From NCBI GenBank assembly GCA_964427875.1, contig CAYRVX010000010.1:24704-88703 (forward strand): DNA of 64,000 nt, written 5' to 3'. A model generated the notes under the pieces. It did no database searches, had not been told where the DNA came from, and saw only the letters and a list, made by a program, of their open reading frames with translations. Positions 42,741-51,556 of this stretch are shown piece by piece. Each line of letters starts with the position of its first letter. The first letter of the stretch is position 1. The translations under genes and the position numbers were made by a program. Source of the stretch: CAYRVX01 sp964427875. GTDB lineage: Bacteria; Planctomycetota; Phycisphaerae; SM23-33.

Positions 42741-43352
42741 ATGGCTCGCGGCAGCGAAGAGATCATTCCGATAGAGCAGGTCACGAGCTTCTACTCCATT
42801 GCGTATACCTCGCTTCTGGAGGTGAATCGCCTGGTGGGCGAATGAGCGCGGTACGAGCGCGCTGTCGCCAAAGAGGGAAGAGAATGGGAAGAGGGGGATC
42901 TCGAGTACCTGAGGCTCAACCGGCTCAATCCCGCGGATGAAGAGCGACTGGGCGTCGTTGCCGTGATCTTCAGCGCCCTGACGTTGGAGGCCCTCATCAA
43001 CGACTATGCGATCAGCAACTTCTCCAGGAAGTACTTCGACAATTACCTGGACAGACTGAGCGTGCAGGGCAAATGGCTGGTCATCCCACAGCTCGTAACG
43101 GGCAAAGCCATGAGTACGGACGGTCAGATGTTCCAGCGGCTGACGGAGCTGTTTCACCTCAGGAACATGCTCGTGCACTTCAAGAGGGGGAAGAAGCTGA
43201 CGAAGGATCTTGGCGAGAAGGATCAGATGACAAAGAAACACGCAGCGGATGCGATCCGAACGGTCAGAGAAGCAGTTGCTCAGCTCAAGAAGCTCGATGG
43301 CAAAATCGATGCTCGGTGGCTGGCCGCAACGGAAGAGGCCCTCGCCGAGTAG
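42741..43352 (+). pseudogene. HEPN-domain-like protein interrupted by an in-frame TGA
   Basis: From ATG 42741 (GGAAGAGA upstream) one frame runs to the stop at 43352. It would encode about 203 residues, but it contains a TGA at 42843-42845 after 34 codons. Coding character continues on both sides: 'SFYSIAYTSLLEVNRLVGE' before, 'ARYERAVAKEGREWEEGDLE' and 'SALTLEALINDY' after. 'FHLRNMLVHFKRG' contains R-N-x-x-x-H (about 141-146), the active motif of HEPN RNases, in a helical protein of suitable size. A CGA-to-TGA or TGG-to-TGA change would explain the stop. A GTG at 42963 could give a shortened 129-aa product. TGA is an ordinary stop in many other genes here, so recoding is unlikely. Confidence 0.65.
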
Positions 43353-43405
43353 AAGCAAACCGCACACCCCCTACGCTGCGGAGTCCCCTCTGTCTGACGG
43401 ATCAG

Positions 43406-43678
43406 TCACTTCTTCTTCGGGGGGCACATGGCCTTGTTCACGGAACGGCGTCCTATCTTCACCAGAGCGATGGAGCGCCCGTACGTGTCTCTTGCGATCG
43501 GCCGAATCGAGACTTCCCTGCCGCCGATCAGCCTTTGCAGCTTCCTCCTGGCGACGTCGGCGCCGGGGGACCCCTTCTCAGGAGTGCTCACGTTCGCCAA
43601 GCGAACCGAATTTGTCCGCCTGGCGGTTCGGAACGTATCGCCATCGATCACTCTTGTCACCTTCTCTTTGCGCGTCAT
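43406..43678 (-). CDS. Minimal thermonuclease (SNase)-like protein
   Basis: 90 residues from ATG 43678 with GAGGAG eight nt upstream. It matches the OB-fold core of staphylococcal nuclease: 'VTRVIDGDTF', 'VRLANVSTPEKGSPGADVAR' and 'DTYGRSIALVKI'. The three catalytic positions of the family, equivalents of Arg35, Glu43 and Arg87, appear as R26, E34 and R68. It lacks a signal peptide and the C-terminal helices of full-length enzymes (about 150 aa), and ends in a Lys-rich tail (PPKKK). It could be a small cytoplasmic nuclease or a nucleic-acid-binding OB domain. It sits tail to tail with the broken HEPN-type gene, 53 bp away. Confidence 0.7.
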   Translation of the reverse strand: MTRKEKVTRVIDGDTFRTARRTNSVRLANVSTPEKGSPGADVARRKLQRLIGGREVSIRPIARDTYGRSIALVKIGRRSVNKAMCPPKKK

Positions 43679-43741
43679 ACTCCTTGCTCCTCAGGAGCTC
43701 CGCGCCGGAACGTCCACCGGCGTCTTTTCGTCATTATCCTA

Positions 43742-46603
43742 TCAGCGACGGGGAAGGTCAAAGGAAAGTCCATCCATGCAAACGATGTCCTTCGCCCGCT
43801 GGGGCGGGGAGACCTTCAGCTTCTCTATCTTGCCGCTGCGATAGACGCACTCCACCGTGGTTCTGTAGGGCGCGTGGAGCTTGAAGTGCACGTCCCAGCC
43901 CTTCGGCCAGGCGGGCAGGAGCAGGAGCTTCCGCCCGACGGGCTGAAGGGCCATGGCCTGGAGGCCCATCATGTTGTTGCCGCCGTGGTCCTGGTCGGGG
44001 ACCCAGTCGAAGTTCGGCCCCCAGAAGGCGGGAAACCGGCTGCCGGCGTGTTTGGCGGCCGATCGCCGCACGATCAGCCGCCCGGCCGTGTCGGCCAGGC
44101 CCAGCATCGCCGACTGGACCGGGTCCTGCTGCCAGCCGGCGCTGCCCTTGACGAGCCGCTTCTCGAACGCCCATCGCGCCGCGTCCAGCCCCGGCCGCTC
44201 GAGGCCGAACAGGCGATACGGGAAGATGGCATACAGCTCGGGGTTCTCGCAGTTGTGGCGGTCGGAGAACTGCTCGGCCGCCGCCAGTGCGTCCCTGCCC
44301 TCGATCTTGCGCGTGGGGATCGGCGGGACCTGGCCGGCGAGCTTCTTCCAGGCCTCCCGCTGCCGGGGGGAGGTCAGCAGCTTCGGCAGTGCAAGCATGC
44401 GTGCCAGGACGGCCCGCAGGCCGGCGACCTCCGGCATGGGGTTGACGGCCTTCCACCACGTCTCCAGCGACTGGGCCGGGTCGATTCGCAGCGCGCCGTC
44501 CTTCTCGCGAGGGTAGTGTTTGTCATAGAACGTCAGCACCGCGTCGGCCAGCGGGACGAGCGTGCCCCTGGCGAACTCCTCATCCTGCGTGTAGTCGTAG
44601 CGGTCGAGCATCATCATGGCCAGCTCGAGCCCGCCCTGCCACTCGCGGCGGATGTAGCGGTTGAGCATCAGGTGGTCCGGCTGGCCGCTGCGCTTCCAGC
44701 GATGGTCGTCGTTGCAGGGCGTGCCCCAGAAGTACATCGTCTCGGCGAAGAACGCCCCGCCGTGGCCGTAGTACGTCCTCGTAACGTCCTTCCGCAGGGC
44801 GAGCATGCGGCTGTACATCTCGAACAGCGGCCCCATCAGGTCCCAGTCGCCGCAGGGGACCATTGCCCAGTAGGGCAGGCGGGTGTTCTGCCACCAGAAG
44901 CACCCGCCCCAGCGGCGGTAGTCGGGGCTGTAGTCGGGCGAGTCCACGGTGAAGATCGAGCCGTTGAACTTGATCGGCAGGGCGCCGCGCCCGCCGCACG
45001 CGTTGATGAACCGCTGGAGCTGGTAGGCTCGCGTCACGGTGTCCAGGTCGCCGCCGACGCGCCTCGACTCGACGCACCTGCCGTTGAGGTAGAGCCCGAG
45101 CCGCCCGCCGTCGAACGTGCCGGCCACGTGGGACCACTTCCCGGCCGCCAGGGAGGTCTTGTGGTTCAGCGTGCCCGGCTCGGTGATGATCCGCAGGCTG
45201 TTTCCCCCGGGCCAGGTGTCGAGCAGGTATCCGTTGCTGGTGCCGGTGCGGCTCTTGTCGAGGATGCGTCCGTCGCGTGCGCCGCCTTCGGCCGGGCGGA
45301 CCCAGGCGGCGAGCGTGACGGCCTTGCGGAGATTCAGCCTGGCGTGATGGGCCACCTCCAGGTAGCCCTTTCCCGAGAGGCGCACCGCCTTGCCGCCGGC
45401 CGAGTCGACCACGGCGACGTCCCCGACGACCTTCGCCGGCAGCTCCGTGCCCGCACGGTTGGCGAAGGCGCCGCCCTTGAGGTTGTCGAACGTCCAGTGG
45501 CCCACCAGCGCCGGGTCGCGGGCCAGCTCGTCGAGCTTGCGGGCGGCGAGGCGGGCGACCTCCCGCTCGTCGAGCGCGCGGCTGAAGACCATCGCCCCCG
45601 CGACGTCGCCGCGAAAGCGGTCGCCGGCCGTGCTGCTTGCGCCGATCCGCAGCGGCAGGGAATTCGTGCCCATCTGGGCCCCGACGGCCGTGCCGGACGC
45701 GTGGATCCAACTGCGGTCCCAGAAGTCGGCCCACCATTTCTCGTGGGCGGCGCGGTCTGCGGCGCGGCCGGCCTCGATGACCCGCTCCAGCTCGGCGAGC
45801 CACTGCTTCTCGGTTGCCGGCTGCCTCGTCAGGGCGTGGATCGCGAGATCGAAGCGCCTGGCGGGGGCCGGCGTCTTGAGCGTGGTCGGCCCGGCCTTCA
45901 CGAAGCCCCGGCCCGTCATGGCCCCGCCGAACGTGCGGTGCAGGAGCGGGTCGGCGCAGTCGCCCAGGAGCTTGCCGAGCCCCTGCACCTTCAGCGTGAT
46001 GGGAAAGCACGACTCGACGTTGCGGTGGTACCACACGACGCGGCCCTTCGCCTCGACGACGCGGTCGGCGGGCACCTTCAGCGGATAGCCGCCGGCCAGC
46101 ACGCCGCGGGCGCTGTCGCGCTCCCTGCCGGTCAGCTCGAGGTCCCTGCTCCGCCAGATCTCCAGGTCCGCCCGGGCGGCGATCGGCCGGTCCGCCCGCG
46201 CCTCGACGCGCACGACGGGCCGGTGGGCATCCACCCACACCCGCAGCGTCACCGCCTCGTCCGGCTTGCCGGCGACGATCTCGACGCAGCCCTGGAGCAG
46301 CTTCAGCTCCTGGCGGAACGGCAGCCCCTTCGCAAACGGGCTCGGCGAGAGCTTCACGCGCACCCGGCCGAGCTTCAGCAGGCGGCAGTGGGCGTCCCAC
46401 GCGTCGGTCTTGCTTATCAGCATCAGCAGGTCGCCGCCTTCCTCGACCCACAGGTTCACGCCCACGTCGCCGTTGCCCAGCGGCATCGAGCCCCAGGAGT
46501 CCTTGCTGGGGGCGGTCCAGACGACGTTGCAGCGGTCGAGCCCGTCGGCCGCCGCCGGCTGAAGGAACGCCGGGATCAGTGCAAATCCCACGAGTCGAGT
46601 CAT
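43742..46603 (-). CDS. Secreted DUF5703/GH95-like glycosidase with inserted LamG domain
   Basis: 953 residues from ATG 46603 (AAAGGAG seven nt upstream). After a short signal peptide, residues about 25-300 form the DUF5703 N-domain ('CNVVWTAPSKDSWGSMPLGN', 'NLWVEEGGDLLMLISKTDAW', 'LKLGRVRVKLSPSPF'). Residues 316-346 look like the end of a LamG domain ('LRIGASSTAGDRFRGDVAGA', 'FSRALDEREVA'). They are followed by a LamG start and body at 366-515 ('LVGHWTFDN', 'WVRPAEGG', 'WSHVAGTFDGGRLGLYLNG'). The alpha/alpha catalytic domain resumes at about 523 ('AYQLQRFINACGGRGALPIK'). The family resembles GH95 fucosidases/galactosidases; the substrate is unassigned. Confidence 0.8.
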   Translation of the reverse strand: MTRLVGFALIPAFLQPAAADGLDRCNVVWTAPSKDSWGSMPLGNGDVGVNLWVEEGGDLLMLISKTDAWDAHCRLLKLGRVRVKLSPSPFAKGLPFRQELKLLQGCVEIVAGKPDEAVTLRVWVDAHRPVVRVEARADRPIAARADLEIWRSRDLELTGRERDSARGVLAGGYPLKVPADRVVEAKGRVVWYHRNVESCFPITLKVQGLGKLLGDCADPLLHRTFGGAMTGRGFVKAGPTTLKTPAPARRFDLAIHALTRQPATEKQWLAELERVIEAGRAADRAAHEKWWADFWDRSWIHASGTAVGAQMGTNSLPLRIGASSTAGDRFRGDVAGAMVFSRALDEREVARLAARKLDELARDPALVGHWTFDNLKGGAFANRAGTELPAKVVGDVAVVDSAGGKAVRLSGKGYLEVAHHARLNLRKAVTLAAWVRPAEGGARDGRILDKSRTGTSNGYLLDTWPGGNSLRIITEPGTLNHKTSLAAGKWSHVAGTFDGGRLGLYLNGRCVESRRVGGDLDTVTRAYQLQRFINACGGRGALPIKFNGSIFTVDSPDYSPDYRRWGGCFWWQNTRLPYWAMVPCGDWDLMGPLFEMYSRMLALRKDVTRTYYGHGGAFFAETMYFWGTPCNDDHRWKRSGQPDHLMLNRYIRREWQGGLELAMMMLDRYDYTQDEEFARGTLVPLADAVLTFYDKHYPREKDGALRIDPAQSLETWWKAVNPMPEVAGLRAVLARMLALPKLLTSPRQREAWKKLAGQVPPIPTRKIEGRDALAAAEQFSDRHNCENPELYAIFPYRLFGLERPGLDAARWAFEKRLVKGSAGWQQDPVQSAMLGLADTAGRLIVRRSAAKHAGSRFPAFWGPNFDWVPDQDHGGNNMMGLQAMALQPVGRKLLLLPAWPKGWDVHFKLHAPYRTTVECVYRSGKIEKLKVSPPQRAKDIVCMDGLSFDLPRR

Positions 46604-46625
46604 CGTGCATCTCCTTTCGCCGGCC

Positions 46626-49600
46626 TCACCAGCGATAGTAGCGATAGGGATCGTCCTCGGCGACGGGCTCCTGGACGTAGTAGCTCTTGAGCCACGCTCC
46701 CGGCGCCTTCAGGGCCGCTGGCTTCGACAGCCGCTCCAGCAGCGGCGTCCTCGCCGGCGCGCCGAGGTTGTGCAGGATCCGCGAGACGAGGAACACGTTC
46801 CGCCGATAGCTTGTCCGCAGGTAGGGCTTCTTCCTGTAGTCGAGCATCCACGGGGCGACCTGGCAGAAGTCCACGCGCCGGGGCTTGTCCTTCCCCACCT
46901 TGACGGAGGCGTGCATCCAGCCGGGCGGCTTGGTGCCGATCGCGTCGAAGCTCAACTTGGTGCGCCAGTGGTACTCGGCATTGGACAGCCCCTTCCACCC
47001 GCACCATGGAGAATCCACGGGCTGCCCGTAGCAGCCGGTCTGCCGGAGCGTCTCGACCCGATCGCCCCACAGCCGCCGGATCTCCTCGCCGGAGAGGCCC
47101 AGGCAGAACACAGATGAGAACGAGCCGAGCGCTTTCGGAAGGTCCCCCGGGCCCTTCCCGCCAGGCCCAAGGACCAGCAGGCTGACCGGCGGGAGCTTCC
47201 CACCGGCGTATCGCTCGAATGGGATCCCCAGCGCGCGAAGCAATTCGGCACCGCGCTTGTCGCCGGTGTAGTGGACGTCTGCCTTCCAGAACGGCTTGGC
47301 CGCATCGAGGCGCCTCAACAGACCCCGGCACAGGTCTGTTGCGGCGGGGTCGGTCTCGGTCCGGCCGGTCACGTCGAGCTGGCAGAAGAGCACCCGCCCG
47401 CGGCCTTCGTAGTACTCCAGCAGCGGGGCGTACTGGAGGTCGAAGCCGCCGCTGATGACAGGCAGGAAGTTACCGACGGGGGGCTTCTCGATCAGCACGC
47501 TGGCGACGCAGCCGCGATTGCCGCACCGCCAGACGCGCGTGTTCGAGAAGCCGCACCAGCGCCAGCGGGGGTTGTCCTTCTCGATGCCCTCGATCGGCAG
47601 GTAGGGCGGCACCAGCGTCGCCGAGCCGCGCCAGTCGCGCAACTCCTCGTCCCCCAAGTATGGAGGGCCGCCGCCCGCGCGGAGGAACACCCGCCGCAGG
47701 CCGTGGACGTTCACGCGGAAGCCCAGCCGGTGCGCCAACGTCTCGGCCGTCTGCTCGAAGACCAGCACCCGCAGACCCTTCCGCACGGGTGAGAGGTCGG
47801 GCAGCTTCGTGGTCAGGCCGATCGCCTCGCGCCCGATGACCAGGATGCCGTACTTCGAGACGTCCGCGCCGCCGGCGACCTTCTCGTACCTCACGCCGAG
47901 CTCGTCCAGCAGGCTGGCCGTCAGTCCCTTCGGGTCGAACAGGGCGACGCGGGACTTCAGGTTGAGCTTCTTCGGCGGCTCCAGGACGTGGAAGGTGAAC
48001 CGGTCCGTCTGCCGGCCGCCCTTGCCGAAATCGAACTGGGCGACGATCTGATACCGCCCCGGCTCGGCGTCGGCCCGCAGGCGGACGACGAAGGGCGAGG
48101 TCGCCTTCCCACCGGGCGGGACGCCCAGGCCGCCGCGGCGCTGGGGCCTCGGCATCTTGCCCTGCGACTGGAGCTTCTTCCATTCGGCCGCGGGCAGCGC
48201 CCAGCAGGAGTACGTGCACGTAGCCTGCTCGCGCGTGTCGTTCAGGATTACGAGCTGCTTCCGGACGGTCTCGCCGGGCAGGAAGTTGTGGGCCTTGTCG
48301 GTGAAGTCGTTTGGCCCCGGCCCCCCGCCGATGAACGCGCACAGCGGCTGGTTCCATCGCAGGAAGCTCTCGCCCAGCGCCGTCGGCCCGATCGCGTTCG
48401 AGTCGGGGTGATAGAGGTAGCTCTCGCTCGCCTGGACGCGGTCGGTGACGATGCCGGGCTGCTTGAGGCGCCGCGGCTCGTGCATCACCCGCCGCCAGCC
48501 GCCGGTGAAGTTCTTCTCCTGCCTCCAGAGGTTGCCCTGGTCCCACGGGAGCATGGCGCTGATGCCCCACGCCCGCAGGCAGCGCCAGTTGTCGTCGGCG
48601 AACAGGGCCTTCATGCGGACGTGGTTGTCCTCGTCGTTGCGGAAGTGCTGGATCAGCCAGCCCCAGTGGAACGGCTGGCCGCGCGACCAGAGGTCCTCCT
48701 CGTGCTCGCGCGAGCGGATGCGGGCCGGCGTCAGCTCGTACGCCTCATCCCCGAGGTACTCGGCGTTGAACTCGGCGTCCCAGACGCTCTGGTACTCCTC
48801 GGACCGCCAGATGAAGTTCGGCCCGCGGTAGCTGCTCCAGCTCGAGACGTGAGGCAGGCCCCACTCGACGAAGAACAGCGGCTTGACGCCCTTCGTCGCC
48901 CAATGCTCCAGCCAGTCGCTCCGCTCCTGCTTCGGCGCCCAGTTGAGGTAGATGTTGACCGTGTGGAGGTCGCCGAGGTTGCCCGACTGGTGGTGGTACA
49001 CCGGCCGCGTCGGGTCGATGGACTTGGCGATCTTCGCGGCGATCCGCGCCTGCCGCCGGTTGCGGCTGGGCCGGCCGCCGAGCTTCGGATCGTCCGGGCT
49101 GAAGACTCCGTCGATGCGAAGCGGGTTCTGGTCGCCGCGATAGCCGGTGGCGTTGTGGTTCATGGCGTACATGACGATGCTGGGATGGTGCCGCACGCGC
49201 CGGATGAGCCACTCGCACAGCTCGCGGTATCGCTTCGCCTGGGCGGGCTCATCGAGCTTCCAGGCGAAGTCCTTGACGTGCGGCAGCGAGAAGCTCGCCA
49301 GCACGCCCGTCTCGTCGGCGGCCTCAAAGAGGCCGTCCATGCAGCTCACCGTGCCCGGCTGGAAGTGGTAGTTCGCCGTGATGAAGAAGTTGAATCCGTA
49401 CTCCCGCAGCCGCCGGCACGTCTCGCGGCAGGCCTCGATCCGCGCCCGGTCGGCCTCGCCGTTGATGTTCCGGAGGTTCAGCGCCCGCAGGTGGATCCGC
49501 TTGCCGTTGAGGTGGAAGTCCCGCCCGTCGATCCGGAACTCCCGGAAGCCGAAGCGAATCGGCAGGGTCTCGTCCAGCACCTTGCCGTCACCGTCGACGA

Positions 49601-51026
49601 GGCCGACGACCGCGTCGTAGAGGTTCCCCGGCGTCTGCGTGTCCCAAAGCTTCGCGCCGGGCCAGGACGCCGTCACGCAGGCCGGCCCTGCCTGGAGGTC
49701 GGCGGCGCCCAGCGGGGCCGAGGAGAGCTCCTTGACGACCTTGCCCTTCTCCAGGATGCGTGCCCGCAGGATGCGCGGGCCGCCGCCGGGTTCGGCGATC
49801 CTCGCGTCGATGCGGATCGTCGAATGCCGCACGGACGTCGTGATCCGAACGTCGTCGATCCGCTCGCCGCCCGGGCGGCTGACCAGGAACACGTCGCCCG
49901 TCAGACCGCGGAGACCAACCGACGCCTTGCTCTTGATGATCCTCTCCGGGGCCATGAAGGTGGTGGTCTCCCGCGCCAGCGGCCGGGCCGTCACCAGGAT
50001 CGCCAGCACCTGCTCGACGCCGCACCTGACGTGCTCGGTGATCTCGACCGCCCCGCCCGGGAAGAACCGCTCGCCGGCCGGCTTGCCGTCCACGAACACC
50101 CGGGCGTGCGTCTGGAGCATCGTGAAGTCAACGAACGTGCGCCGCCGCTTCCAGCCTTCGGGGACCGTGATCTTCCGCAGGTACCACGCCCGGTCGAGCC
50201 GGGACAGGTCGGTGCGGTCCTCCATCCAGGGCGAGAGGAGCAGCTCCTGCGGCGCGTCTTCGAGCGATCGCGGCCAGACGCCGGGCACCTTGAGCCAGCC
50301 CCAGCCGGCGGGGCCCTCGGGCGGCGCGGCCGCGTTGCCGTCGCCCGCGGGCAGGAAGCGCCACAGGCCGTTGAGGCAGACGGTCTCTCGCGTGGCCGAC
50401 CGCCGCCGCCACGCGTCGGCGAGGTCCCACGACCGCTCGGAGCCCTTGGGGACGGGCAGGTCCTCCTTCCTCGCCGCGCGCTTTCGGACGAGCGTGACGG
50501 AGATGTCGTCGTATTCGGCCTTGCCGCCGGGCCTGCCGAACATCGCCGGTGCGACCTGGAGGCTCGCGGCGCCGTGGGGGATCACGAAGACGCGCTCGTG
50601 CGCCTGCCAGCCCGTCGTGCCCTCGGCCCAGATGACGTTCGGCCAGGGATCGACGTGCCCGCCGTTGGCGTCCCGCCACTCCATGGCCAGCCGGGCGTTC
50701 TTCCAGCCGTCATCGCCGCGCACGACACCCGTGACGCGCATGCGGAAGGCGAGCTTGAGCTTCATCCAGCCCGCATCGAGGGCGATCTCCTGCGTGCACG
50801 AGCCGTACCGGCTGAGCTCGATCCACGTCTTGCCCTTCTGGCGCCGGGCCTTGGCGCCGGCAAAGCCCCGCCAGCCGGCCGGCCAGGACTTCCCGTCGAG
50901 CTTCTCGAAGCCGCCGTTGGTGAGCAGCTCGTCTCCGACGCCGGTATCGGCCGGGCCGATCGCCGGGAAGGCCACCGCCGCGATGGCCGCCAGGCAGACC
51001 GCCCTTCCCGCGGGAATCTGGCGCAT
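46626..51026 (-). CDS. Very large secreted GH2-like protein
   Basis: 1466 residues from ATG 51026 (AGGTGG upstream). Signal peptide 1-26. A carbohydrate-binding-like domain ('LLTNGGFEKLDGKSWPAGW', about 33-180) is followed by the GH2 sugar-binding, Ig-like and TIM domains ('LNGLWRFLP', 'AWYLRKITVPEGW', 'FREFRIDGRDFHLNGKRIHL'). The nucleophile region is 'LFFVEWGLPHVSSW' (E721). Where GH2 enzymes normally have N-E as acid/base, this one reads 'VMYAMNHNATGYR' (623-626), so the glutamate is missing. About 700 further residues include a ThuA/GATase-like part ('VALFDPKGLTASLLDELGV') whose strand-loop pattern appears twice. It is probably a glycan-binding or unusual hydrolase. The gene ends 22 bp before the DUF5703 gene starts. 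Confidence 0.75.
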   Translation of the reverse strand: MRQIPAGRAVCLAAIAAVAFPAIGPADTGVGDELLTNGGFEKLDGKSWPAGWRGFAGAKARRQKGKTWIELSRYGSCTQEIALDAGWMKLKLAFRMRVTGVVRGDDGWKNARLAMEWRDANGGHVDPWPNVIWAEGTTGWQAHERVFVIPHGAASLQVAPAMFGRPGGKAEYDDISVTLVRKRAARKEDLPVPKGSERSWDLADAWRRRSATRETVCLNGLWRFLPAGDGNAAAPPEGPAGWGWLKVPGVWPRSLEDAPQELLLSPWMEDRTDLSRLDRAWYLRKITVPEGWKRRRTFVDFTMLQTHARVFVDGKPAGERFFPGGAVEITEHVRCGVEQVLAILVTARPLARETTTFMAPERIIKSKASVGLRGLTGDVFLVSRPGGERIDDVRITTSVRHSTIRIDARIAEPGGGPRILRARILEKGKVVKELSSAPLGAADLQAGPACVTASWPGAKLWDTQTPGNLYDAVVGLVDGDGKVLDETLPIRFGFREFRIDGRDFHLNGKRIHLRALNLRNINGEADRARIEACRETCRRLREYGFNFFITANYHFQPGTVSCMDGLFEAADETGVLASFSLPHVKDFAWKLDEPAQAKRYRELCEWLIRRVRHHPSIVMYAMNHNATGYRGDQNPLRIDGVFSPDDPKLGGRPSRNRRQARIAAKIAKSIDPTRPVYHHQSGNLGDLHTVNIYLNWAPKQERSDWLEHWATKGVKPLFFVEWGLPHVSSWSSYRGPNFIWRSEEYQSVWDAEFNAEYLGDEAYELTPARIRSREHEEDLWSRGQPFHWGWLIQHFRNDEDNHVRMKALFADDNWRCLRAWGISAMLPWDQGNLWRQEKNFTGGWRRVMHEPRRLKQPGIVTDRVQASESYLYHPDSNAIGPTALGESFLRWNQPLCAFIGGGPGPNDFTDKAHNFLPGETVRKQLVILNDTREQATCTYSCWALPAAEWKKLQSQGKMPRPQRRGGLGVPPGGKATSPFVVRLRADAEPGRYQIVAQFDFGKGGRQTDRFTFHVLEPPKKLNLKSRVALFDPKGLTASLLDELGVRYEKVAGGADVSKYGILVIGREAIGLTTKLPDLSPVRKGLRVLVFEQTAETLAHRLGFRVNVHGLRRVFLRAGGGPPYLGDEELRDWRGSATLVPPYLPIEGIEKDNPRWRWCGFSNTRVWRCGNRGCVASVLIEKPPVGNFLPVISGGFDLQYAPLLEYYEGRGRVLFCQLDVTGRTETDPAATDLCRGLLRRLDAAKPFWKADVHYTGDKRGAELLRALGIPFERYAGGKLPPVSLLVLGPGGKGPGDLPKALGSFSSVFCLGLSGEEIRRLWGDRVETLRQTGCYGQPVDSPWCGWKGLSNAEYHWRTKLSFDAIGTKPPGWMHASVKVGKDKPRRVDFCQVAPWMLDYRKKPYLRTSYRRNVFLVSRILHNLGAPARTPLLERLSKPAALKAPGAWLKSYYVQEPVAEDDPYRYYRW

Positions 51027-51428
51027 CTTCCACCTCGCTTTCCGCGCTATGCGCCCTGATTGAATCCGGGTCGAGCGGCCAGAGCAAGACGAACTGCCGC
51101 GGATCGAGCAGTGCAGCGCGCAAGAAAGCGCCTCCACCGGTGGGGGGAGGCGCGGATCTGACGCGGTCGGATTGGGGCCTCGGCCGCGCACCGCCGGCGA
51201 CCGAAGCAGTAGACGATGGTCCGGTACCCGCCCAGGGCCTCGGCGCTGACCACGAGTTGCTCCAGGACCTTGACCGGATCGGTCGGCTGGATGCCCATCA
51301 CCCGGAATGGGCCGTCGGCCCCCCCATCTCCGCTCGCGCCCCGCGAGCTTCCTCCTCCGCCGCTTCAGGCGCCCAGGCAGGTATCCGGCGCGACAACGCA
51401 GGCCGGCCGAACCCGGGGCATTCGCGAC
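51027..51428. other. Gene-free divergent region
   Basis: This lies between the GH2-like gene (minus) and the toroid gene (plus). No ORF has convincing codon character. A short minus-strand stretch (about 51190-51301, beginning MMGIQPTDPVKVLEQLVV) reads like protein for about 35 codons and then turns into Arg/Ala-rich GC-driven sequence; it may be a gene scrap. No strong hairpin was noticed. Confidence 0.4.
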
Positions 51429-51457
51429 TTGGCGTGACCGGCCGGGGAGTGTACCAT
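51429..51457 (+). promoter_or_regulatory. Candidate promoter of the secreted toroid gene
   Basis: TTGGCG (51429-51434), 17-bp spacer, TACCAT (51452-51457), about 100 bp before the ATG at 51557. Confidence 0.35.
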
Positions 51458-51556
51458 GATGCAGGGGAGGAGACGACCGCCCGGCGGCCGGGCAGGCCGA
51501 AACCATCAAGATCGGGGCGGACGGGCCTGTCCCCCCGACCGATAAAGAACAAAGGT

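Noticed and set aside
42843..42845. Selenocysteine or TGA-as-sense reading for the HEPN-type gene
   Set aside because: No SECIS-like hairpin was evident after the TGA, and TGA serves as a normal stop in many genes of the window; a nonsense mutation is simpler.
47988..51059. 1023-codon plus-strand open frame
   Set aside because: Shadow of the GH2-like gene; Arg/Ala/Pro-rich without recognisable domain.
51190..51301. Possible small minus-strand gene starting MMGIQPTDP
   Set aside because: Only about 35 codons look protein-like before Arg/Ala-rich sequence, with no family match and no clear ribosome binding site.
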